Positions 1-5,551 of a stretch of DNA of 5,551 bases are shown here, piece after piece. Under the pieces are notes generated by a model. That model did not search any database. It was not told where the DNA came from and worked only from the letters and a program-made list of their open reading frames with translations. The stretch is taken from NCBI GenBank assembly GCA_900313475.1, contig OMRJ01000266.1:1-5551 (forward strand). Reading direction: 5' to 3'. The stretch comes from an uncultured Eubacteriales bacterium. GTDB taxonomy: Bacteria > Bacillota > Clostridia > Oscillospirales > Acutalibacteraceae. The translations under genes and the position numbers were made by a program. Every line of letters starts with the position of its first letter. Position 1 is the first letter of the stretch.

Positions 1-2418
1 AGAGATGTTCTTCTTTATGAATACGGCGATAAATATCTCTACGACTGCAGGATAAATACAAAAAAAGCCGAAAACGGCTATTCTCTGTCAGTTACAGCCG
101 CCGTTCACGGCTGTGCCGACGGCTGTGTCAAAGCCGTGCTTGCCGACTCGAACGGAAATGAGATAAAGAGCATTTCAAAAAAAGCGGACGAGGTAACCGA
201 ATTTGACTTCGGCACATTGGATGTTAAAGAGTGGACAGCCGAAACTCCCGTTCTTTACGCCGTTTATGTCACTGTCACAGACGGAAAAGACGAGCAGACG
301 GTGCGTTTCTTCACCGGATTCAAAACGGTTGAGATAAAGGACGGTGTTTTCCTTTTCAACGGCGCTCCGATAAAAATAAAGGGCGTAAACCACCACGACA
401 CCGACCTTTACAAGGGCTATGCCATGAGCCTTGACGATATGGAAAGAGACGTAAAGCTCATGAAAGAGCTGAATGTGAACGGCGTGCGCACCTCGCACTA
501 CCCGCCCGATCCGTTTTTTGTTACTCTTTGCGACATATACGGTCTTTATGTTATTGATGAAGCCGATATCGAAACACACGGCTGTTGGGAAATGGCGGAC
601 GACGTTTCACGCATTTCAAAACAGGCAAAGTGGGTTTCACACTATATTGACAGGGTAAGCCGCATGTATGAGCGAGATAAAAACCATGTTTCGGTAACCA
701 TGTGGAGCCTCGGCAACGAATCCGGCGGTTATAAATGCCAAGACGAGTGCTATAAATATTTAAAGAGCACAGGAACCGAGATTCCCGTTCACTACGAGGG
801 CGTATGCGGTCTTAAGCGTTTTCACTACGACGTTATCTCGGAGATGTACACAAGCACTGAGCTTATTGAGCAGATGATGGCAGGCAAACGCAAAAGACCT
901 TATGACAACAAATTAAGCAAAGAATATTCAAAATATCCGTTCTTTCTCTGTGAATACTGCCACGCCATGGGCGTCGGTCCCGGCAATCTTGAAGAATACT
1001 GGGATCTGTTCTATGACTGGGACAAATCAATGGGCGGCTGCATTTGGGAGTGGGCGGATCACACCGTTTACCATCCCGACGGAGATAAAAAATACAAATA
1101 CCGCTATACATACGGCGGCGATCACGGCGAAAAGCAGCATGACGGTCATTTTTGCGTCGACGGACTTATGTACGCCGACAGACGTCTGCACACGGGCGCA
1201 AAAGAAATGCGTACCGTATACCGTCCGCTCCGCGCATCCGTCGCGGGAAACAAGCTCTACTGCATAGAAAACACAAACCGGTTCAGGAGATCCGATTATA
1301 TTGCGATAAAATGGATACTTCTCGAAAACGGCATTGAAGCTGAAAGCGGTGAAATTAAAACCGACATTGAACCAATGCAGTCCGAATGCTTTGAGATCAA
1401 GCACCGTGATTTTGACGAAACAAAGGACGCGCACATAAACTTCATTTACACCGACACCGAAACGGGATGCACTGTTGCGGAAGAACAGCTCACTCTCAAC
1501 GATGTGCCGTATGAATTTGATATTGAGATCGGTTCAAAAATATCTGCATCCGTGGAAAACGGTGTCGTTACGGTTGATTTTGACGGCGGAAAAGCCGTAT
1601 TTGACGGAAAGACGGGCGAGTTTACCGAATACTCCCTCAACGGCAAAGATATTCTCAATGTCTCACCTGCGGAATCAAAGGGACTTCGGTTCAACCTTTG
1701 GCGCGCACTCATCGACAACGACGCGAGATCTTGGGACAGATGGCGCAAAGCGGGACTTGATGTGCTTAAACAAAATCTCAAATCTTTTGACGCGCACATA
1801 GACGACGGGGAAATTGTCATCGACACGGTATTTAACCTTTGCAAGGGCAAAAAAGCGCTGTATGAGGCGAGTGCATCATACACGGTTTCGTCTCTCGGTG
1901 CAATAGAAGTCAAAGCGTCACTGAAAACAGTTTCGGAAGATGCGGAAAAGGATATCCCGCGTTTCGGCATAATGGCGGAGCTTAGCAGGGCGTTTGAAAA
2001 GTGCGAGTATTACGGACGCGGCGAAGCCGAAAATATGCCGGATTTCAAATGTCAGTCCCCCGTCGGCATCTACTCCGCCGACATCGACAGCATGTTTGAG
2101 CCGTATGTCTATCCGCAGGAAAGCGGTATGCACTGCGACACAAAAAAAATAGTCCTCTCAGCCGACGACGGCACAAGTCTCGCGATTTATGCCGACGATA
2201 AGATCAATTTCAGCGTGCATCATTTCACACAAACCGCAATTGACAGGGCAAAGCATCAGGAAGACCTTAAGGATATGAACACCACAGTTCTGACGCTTGA
2301 CGGATTTACACGCGGAATCGGTTCGGGCAGCTGCGGTCCCGAAACGAGAGACGAATACAAGGCGGATGCCTCCCTCGGTTATTCATTCGGATTCACTCTC
2401 ATTCCGCATACAAGATAA
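1..2418 (+). CDS. GH2 beta-galactosidase, LacZ type (5'-truncated by window edge)
   Basis: Hydrolyses terminal beta-D-galactosides by a retaining mechanism (family knowledge). The frame is open from base 1; the GTG at 136 is an internal Val, not a start, because the upstream codons continue a GH2 Ig-like domain. Numbering from base 1: Ig-like sandwich to ~127, TIM barrel ~128-410, a linking beta domain ~415-505, and a Bgal_small_N-like domain ~509-805. Motifs align with E. coli LacZ: GVNHH (H132, LacZ H357), SHYP (H166, H391), IETHG (E191 and H193, the Mg ligands E416/H418), SLGNES (acid/base E240, E461), Y283 (Y503), CEYCHAMG (nucleophile E318, E537; H321, H540), W349 (W568) and HFCVDG (F384, D387; LacZ F601, N604). 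Spacings match LacZ within one or two residues. Roughly 215 N-terminal residues seem to be missing. LacZ W999 is replaced by C778. Localisation is unknown because the N-terminus is absent. The true substrate could be another beta-galactoside rather than lactose. Confidence 0.95.
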   Translation, partial: RDVLLYEYGDKYLYDCRINTKKAENGYSLSVTAAVHGCADGCVKAVLADSNGNEIKSISKKADEVTEFDFGTLDVKEWTAETPVLYAVYVTVTDGKDEQTVRFFTGFKTVEIKDGVFLFNGAPIKIKGVNHHDTDLYKGYAMSLDDMERDVKLMKELNVNGVRTSHYPPDPFFVTLCDIYGLYVIDEADIETHGCWEMADDVSRISKQAKWVSHYIDRVSRMYERDKNHVSVTMWSLGNESGGYKCQDECYKYLKSTGTEIPVHYEGVCGLKRFHYDVISEMYTSTELIEQMMAGKRKRPYDNKLSKEYSKYPFFLCEYCHAMGVGPGNLEEYWDLFYDWDKSMGGCIWEWADHTVYHPDGDKKYKYRYTYGGDHGEKQHDGHFCVDGLMYADRRLHTGAKEMRTVYRPLRASVAGNKLYCIENTNRFRRSDYIAIKWILLENGIEAESGEIKTDIEPMQSECFEIKHRDFDETKDAHINFIYTDTETGCTVAEEQLTLNDVPYEFDIEIGSKISASVENGVVTVDFDGGKAVFDGKTGEFTEYSLNGKDILNVSPAESKGLRFNLWRALIDNDARSWDRWRKAGLDVLKQNLKSFDAHIDDGEIVIDTVFNLCKGKKALYEASASYTVSSLGAIEVKASLKTVSEDAEKDIPRFGIMAELSRAFEKCEYYGRGEAENMPDFKCQSPVGIYSADIDSMFEPYVYPQESGMHCDTKKIVLSADDGTSLAIYADDKINFSVHHFTQTAIDRAKHQEDLKDMNTTVLTLDGFTRGIGSGSCGPETRDEYKADASLGYSFGFTLIPHTR

Positions 2419-2428
2419 TCGCACACTT

Positions 2429-2486
2429 TATACGGGCACGGTCACAGGAAAGAATGATACATTCTCCCGTCGATTGCGCCCGTATA
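2429..2486. repeat. Nested imperfect inverted repeat in the GH2-GH78 gap
   Basis: Arms TATACGGGC (2429-2437) and GCCCGTATA (2478-2486) are perfect 9-bp complements; on RNA, two U-G wobbles (2428/2487, 2427/2488) could extend the stem to 11 pairs. Inside, ACGG (2438-2441) can pair with CCGT (2467-2470), and AGAATG (2451-2456) with CATTCT (2460-2465) around a 3-base ATA loop, giving one long interrupted hairpin. No T-run follows, so it is not a classical intrinsic terminator. It may be an mRNA processing or stability element between the two glycosidase genes, a regulatory leader for the GH78 gene, or a small dispersed palindromic repeat. The pairing is seen directly; the role is inference. The rest of the 140-base gap shows only the ribosome binding site and no convincing promoter. 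Confidence 0.5.
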
Positions 2487-2547
2487 GGCTGACGTGGGTT
2501 AAAACACTTATCGGTTTCAGCAGGCAATCTGATTTTTGTTCAAAAAA

Positions 2548-2552
2548 AGGAG
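2548..2552 (+). promoter_or_regulatory. Ribosome binding site of the GH78 gene
   Basis: AGGAG after an A-rich run, six bases before the ATG at 2559. It fixes the start of the rhamnosidase and shows that translation begins independently of the upstream GH2 gene. Confidence 0.9.
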
Positions 2553-2558
2553 AACAAC

Positions 2559-4703
2559 ATGAAAAAGAATCCTTTTGAAGGATGCGGCATGCTCACCCTG
2601 CCCGATTCGAAAGCATGTCTTGTCCGTTCGGTCTTCTCTCTGAAAAGCTTCAAAAAAGCCGAACTTATAATTACCGCGCTCGGATATTTCGAGGCATTTG
2701 TAAACGGAGCTCCCCTTTCGGACAGCCGTTTAATGCCGCCGAAGTCGGATTACTGCGAACGGGATTTGTCGAATGCGCTGTATCCGATATATGACAAAAT
2801 GCATCACCGTATTTACTATTATAAATACGACATTACCCATATGCTGACCGAGGGAGAGAATGTGCTTGCGTCGCACATCGGCGCGGGTTGGTTCGGTCAG
2901 GACGAGTGTACAATCGAGGGAATGAAGAAATGGGGCGACAATTGCCTTATGTTCACCCTCACCGTCACTCATACGGACGGCACAAAAGAGATCATAACAC
3001 ACTCCGACACAAAAAACAGACAACGCGGGAGTTATATTACACGAACGAATATTTATTACGGCGAACGTCTTGATGCTTCAAAATATCCTCACGGATGGAA
3101 ATACATCGACTTTGATGACAGCGGTTGGGCAGATATTGACGAAGCCCCGTTTCCCGACGCGGAATTCACGGTTGCGGACTGCCCGCCGGATAAAGTTACG
3201 GAAAAAACCGTGCCGATTCTCATTTACGAAAAAAACGACACAAAAATATACGACCTCGGCGCTACGCTTGCAGGCACGCCCGTTGTTGAATTTCCAAAGG
3301 ATGCAAACGACGGTGACACGACCTCCGTTTTTTTTGCCGACGTTCTGAACGACGATATGACGCCGGATTTTTCGTTTACGGGCGGCGAGAGAAGAAAGCA
3401 GCATGATGAATTTGTTTATTCTCACGACTTTCCGGAAGAATACCGTATTCACTTTACATGGAATGCGGGCAGATTCGTGATTTTACATGGCAGCGCCCGT
3501 GTTAAACTGTTTGAAGAGGTTCGCACCGATGTAAAACAGCGCATATTTTTCAAATGCGAAAACGACGTGCTTCAATGGTTCTTCGATGCTTACGTCCGCA
3601 CACAGGAAGTGAATATTCACGGCTGCATCCCGTCCGACTGTCCTCACCGCGAGCGTCTCGGCTACACGGGCGACGGTCAGCTTTGCTCTGCGGCGGCAAT
3701 GTTTATTTTTGACTCAAAAGAAATGTACCGCAAGTGGATGCGCGACATAAGGGATTGTCAGAATAAAGAGAACGGGCACGTTCAGCACACTGCGCCTTTC
3801 TACGGCGGGGGCGGCGGTCCGGGAGGCTGGGGCGGCGCCGCCGTAATCGTCCCGTGGAATTTTTACAGATTTTTCGGTGAAAAAAGCGAACTGAAGAAAG
3901 CCTATCCGTCAATGGTGAAATATCTCCGATACATGTGCGCCCGAAGCGAAGAATATCTTGTAACTCGCGAGGAGGAAAAGGGGTGGTGTCTCGGGGACTG
4001 GTGTCCGCCGCACAACAAAGTTATCATTCCCGAAAGCTTTGTAAACACCTTCTATTTTGCGGAATGCGCAAAGCTCACACTGAAAGCCGCCGAGGCTTTG
4101 GGGATAACAGAAGATCGCAATGCTCTCGAAAAAATGCTCAACGGCGCAAAAAAGGCTCTGAATGATAAATTTTTTGATCCGTCAACAGGCAGTTTTTGCG
4201 GCGGAGTTCAGGGTGCGGACGCTTTTGCGGTTCATCTCGGAATAGGCGATGAACGTACGAAAAAGAACCTTGTCGAAAAATATTCGGTGCTTCGCGAATT
4301 TGATACAGGCATTTTCGGGACATATTTCCTGATTGATGCACTTTTTGAACTCAATGAAAACAGCCTCGCACTTGATATTCTTACAAACAAAACGGAAAAC
4401 TCATTCTGCAACATGATGAAGCACGGCAGCACAAATCTCTGGGAAAACTGGGACGGATGCAACTCACGCTGTCATCCGATGTTCGGTGCGGCTGCGGAAT
4501 TTGTTGTAAGAAAAATTCTCGGTATTGACGAACGCTTCTTTGACGCAAATTGCGCCTCGCATACGGCACATCCGTCATATCTACCCTCAACCGGCAGCAT
4601 AACAGCGTTGATCTGCACGTCCGACGGAGAATACCGACTGACGGTGACATACGACGCCGACGGCAGGCAGACCGCAGAGGTCAAAAAGGAGGCACAGCCT
4701 TGA
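2559..4703 (+). CDS. GH78 alpha-L-rhamnosidase, compact form, probably cytoplasmic
   Basis: Removes terminal alpha-L-rhamnose from oligosaccharides or glycosides by an inverting mechanism (family knowledge). At 714 residues it is complete but short for GH78, which often reaches 900-1000. Order: N-terminal Bac_rhamnosid_N-like beta domain (~20-215; GYFEAFVNG at 42-50, YGERLDA around 167-173), concanavalin-like domain (~229-330; IYDLGATLAG), (alpha/alpha)6 barrel (~335-650), short C-terminal beta domain (~650-714). The hallmark DCPHRERLGYTGD has D360, E365 (general acid) and D372, spaced exactly like BsRhaB D567/E572/D579. WENWD supplies the probable base E629, followed by H639 in CHPMFG. GDWCPP lies at 479-484. 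The N-terminus (MKKNPFEGCG) has no signal peptide or membrane segment. Odd points: Y369 where Trp is usual, and a Gly-rich loop (416-426) ending GWGGA where many relatives have GWGDA. The start is set by AGGAG six bases upstream. It follows the GH2 gene by 140 bases on the same strand; the exact rhamnoside substrate is not readable. Confidence 0.95.
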   Translation: MKKNPFEGCGMLTLPDSKACLVRSVFSLKSFKKAELIITALGYFEAFVNGAPLSDSRLMPPKSDYCERDLSNALYPIYDKMHHRIYYYKYDITHMLTEGENVLASHIGAGWFGQDECTIEGMKKWGDNCLMFTLTVTHTDGTKEIITHSDTKNRQRGSYITRTNIYYGERLDASKYPHGWKYIDFDDSGWADIDEAPFPDAEFTVADCPPDKVTEKTVPILIYEKNDTKIYDLGATLAGTPVVEFPKDANDGDTTSVFFADVLNDDMTPDFSFTGGERRKQHDEFVYSHDFPEEYRIHFTWNAGRFVILHGSARVKLFEEVRTDVKQRIFFKCENDVLQWFFDAYVRTQEVNIHGCIPSDCPHRERLGYTGDGQLCSAAAMFIFDSKEMYRKWMRDIRDCQNKENGHVQHTAPFYGGGGGPGGWGGAAVIVPWNFYRFFGEKSELKKAYPSMVKYLRYMCARSEEYLVTREEEKGWCLGDWCPPHNKVIIPESFVNTFYFAECAKLTLKAAEALGITEDRNALEKMLNGAKKALNDKFFDPSTGSFCGGVQGADAFAVHLGIGDERTKKNLVEKYSVLREFDTGIFGTYFLIDALFELNENSLALDILTNKTENSFCNMMKHGSTNLWENWDGCNSRCHPMFGAAAEFVVRKILGIDERFFDANCASHTAHPSYLPSTGSITALICTSDGEYRLTVTYDADGRQTAEVKKEAQP

Positions 4704-4768
4704 CAACAACACTGCACCCCTCTCCCCGCTCGGCTGCACCGTTTATTTTCGTTTCAAATAAGATGTAA
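4700..4768 (+). CDS. Possible 22-residue ORF overlapping the GH78 stop (uncertain)
   Basis: A TTG at 4700 shares bases with the GH78 TGA (TTGA arrangement). It lies seven bases after a perfect AGGAGG (4687-4692) embedded in the last GH78 codons, and reads 22 codons to TAA. The peptide would be (M)TTTLHPSPRSAAPFIFVSNKM, with no recognisable family, hydrophobic segment or attenuator-like run of one codon. The arrangement looks like translational coupling, but the AGGAGG also simply encodes Lys-Glu-Ala, and TTG starts are rare. Alternatives are chance, or the remnant of a decayed downstream gene that kept its start. Only the start context supports it. Confidence 0.2.
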   Translation: MTTTLHPSPRSAAPFIFVSNKM

Positions 4769-4802
4769 TTCCGTTTCTCAGATCTACATAAAAACAACAT
4801 TC

Positions 4803-4807
4803 GGAGG
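4803..4807 (+). promoter_or_regulatory. Ribosome binding site of the secreted-protein gene
   Basis: GGAGG seven bases before the ATG at 4815. A nearer ATG at 4808 touches the site directly, is in another frame and stops after about 30 codons, so the 4815 start is preferred; it also gives a proper signal peptide. Confidence 0.85.
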
Positions 4808-4814
4808 ATGAAAA

Positions 4815-5551
4815 ATGCAAGGAAAACTGCACAGAACACTAAGCACTCTGCTCGCGGCGGTTTTATTTTTCGGAATATCCGCAACCGCTTACGCATCAAC
4901 CGGTAACGGCAATCTGCTGCAGCTCGTAAAAGCGCAGTCTCTGGTTGCGGAAGAAACCGAATTTACTTTATATCCGAAAGATACGGCTATTCTGGATTAT
5001 AAGCTTATGCCGGAAAACTACGAACCGGAGGGCTTTGACATCACAGTGGAAAACAAAGATGTCGTGTCACAGAGTGACCGCGAAATCACAGCTGTCGGAA
5101 CGGGGCAATCAAAAATAACGGTAACATGCGACAGCGGTTTTTCGGTTGAATACAAGGTTAATGTTATTCCTCGCCCGCATCTGGAGCTTAATTCGACCGC
5201 AACCGCAAAATGCTTTGCCCCCGAGAAAAGAAAAGCGGTCGAGTTTGAAACGGTATCGAACGAAACAGGCAACTACAGCGTTGAAGTTGAAACGGAATAT
5301 CCGATTGAATGCTTTGTTCGCTCCGTAAACGGTAACAGTACAAGACATTTCGGCAAAACAGCCCCGATTAACGGCAAGGTTTGCATAAACATCGAGCTGA
5401 CTGCAGCATGCTCATATATTATCGGCATTATTCCCGAAAATGCCCCGCAAGACTATACTGTTACCGTTAAGCTGACAACAGTCGACGATTCTCCCCTTGT
5501 ACCGGAAACACCTGTTGAATCAATGACATTTACCTTGTGTGAACAAGCGGA
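4815..5551 (+). CDS. Secreted Ig-like (Big_2-type) domain protein, 3'-truncated by window edge
   Basis: An open frame of 245 codons runs off the 3' edge without a stop. It begins MQGKLHRTLSTLLAAVLFFG: a basic n-region (K4, H6, R7), a hydrophobic core (~8-24) and an AYA motif at 25-27, so Sec signal peptidase cleavage after A27 is likely and the protein is exported. Residues ~43-118 look like a bacterial Ig-like group 2 sandwich: a start like FTLYPKDTAILDYKLMP, a central NKDVVSQSDREITAVGTG matching the usual 'n..vatV...G.VtavgtG' pattern, then a KITVTCDSG strand. Residues ~119-245 are beta-rich and contain several cysteines but match no family I recognise; TP/PETP-like text near 228-233 suggests a linker. 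No catalytic motif, cell-wall sorting signal or dockerin is visible, though these would lie beyond the window. It follows the GH78 gene by 111 bases, so co-transcription is possible but unproven. It could be an adhesin, a surface-layer protein or the N-terminal part of a larger enzyme. Confidence 0.85.
   Translation, partial: MQGKLHRTLSTLLAAVLFFGISATAYASTGNGNLLQLVKAQSLVAEETEFTLYPKDTAILDYKLMPENYEPEGFDITVENKDVVSQSDREITAVGTGQSKITVTCDSGFSVEYKVNVIPRPHLELNSTATAKCFAPEKRKAVEFETVSNETGNYSVEVETEYPIECFVRSVNGNSTRHFGKTAPINGKVCINIELTAACSYIIGIIPENAPQDYTVTVKLTTVDDSPLVPETPVESMTFTLCEQA

Noticed and set aside
66..79. AGCCG-AAAA-CGGCT hairpin
   Set aside because: Short stem inside the coding region with no T-run; expected by chance in this codon composition.
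136..138. GTG at 136 as the start of the GH2 gene
   Set aside because: The same frame is open back to base 1, its codons continue the Ig-like domain, and no ribosome binding site precedes the GTG.
1027..1970. Long open frames on the minus strand opposite the GH2 gene (1027-1434 and 1446-1970)
   Set aside because: They lie opposite a clearly conserved coding frame, show no recognisable domain, and are explained as codon-bias shadows.
2517..2537. TCAG/CTGA hairpin followed by five T, as an intrinsic terminator before the GH78 gene
   Set aside because: Only four pairs with an eight-base loop, and it sits just before the ribosome binding site; too weak for a terminator.
4700..4705. TTGACA perfect -35 hexamer at the end of the GH78 gene
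   Set aside because: The sequence 16-18 bases further on is C-rich (CCCCGC-like) and offers no -10 box.
4712..4740. Direct repeat CTGCACC at 4712-4718 and 4734-4740
   Set aside because: Seven bases, two copies, and no dyad or other sign of a binding site; likely chance.
4742..4769. Possible promoter before the secreted-protein gene, with -10 TGTAAT (4764-4769)
   Set aside because: The -10 is close to consensus but the best -35 (TTTATT) matches only three of six bases; such matches are common in AT-rich gaps.
5018..5348. Minus-strand and alternative-frame ORFs at 5018-5272, 5109-5348 and 5146-5328
   Set aside because: They overlap the signal-peptide-led frame from 4815, which has a ribosome binding site and a recognisable Ig-like fold; these are shadows.

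Overview
The window reads as part of a carbohydrate-degradation locus from a low- to mid-GC, Gram-positive-like bacterium. Strong AGGAG/GGAGG ribosome binding sites, all genes on one strand, closest resemblance to Clostridia-type glycosidases, and a secreted Ig-like (Big_2-type) protein suggest an uncultured gut or rumen Clostridia. That taxonomic placement is inference; there is no rRNA or other marker gene here.

Layout, all on the + strand. (1) 1-2418: the C-terminal ~805 residues of a large LacZ-type GH2 beta-galactosidase whose 5' end lies upstream of the window. Nearly every LacZ active-site residue can be matched by motif and spacing. (2) 2419-2558: a 140-base gap with an imperfect, nested inverted repeat (2429-2486) and a clear ribosome binding site. 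(3) 2559-4703: a complete, compact, apparently cytoplasmic GH78 alpha-L-rhamnosidase with its acidic catalytic residues intact. (4) 4704-4814: a 111-base gap without a convincing terminator; a 22-codon TTG-started ORF that overlaps the GH78 stop codon fits here but is uncertain. (5) 4815 to the end: the N-terminal 245 residues of a secreted protein with a Sec signal peptide and a Big_2-like beta-sandwich, running off the 3' edge.

How the genes may work together: a GH2 beta-galactosidase beside a GH78 alpha-L-rhamnosidase would suit breakdown of oligosaccharides carrying both beta-galactosyl and alpha-L-rhamnosyl residues, for example fragments of rhamnogalacturonan-I with galactan side chains, arabinogalactan proteins, or plant rhamnosides. 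The GH78 has no signal peptide, so it probably acts on imported oligosaccharides. The downstream secreted protein may be an unrelated surface protein or a glycan-contacting one; the visible part cannot decide. No mobile element, CRISPR array, tRNA or rRNA was seen. I did not find convincing evidence of a new biological system; the points most worth checking are the intergenic structured element, the stop-overlapping small ORF, the LacZ Trp999-to-Cys replacement and the Gly-rich loop of the GH78.
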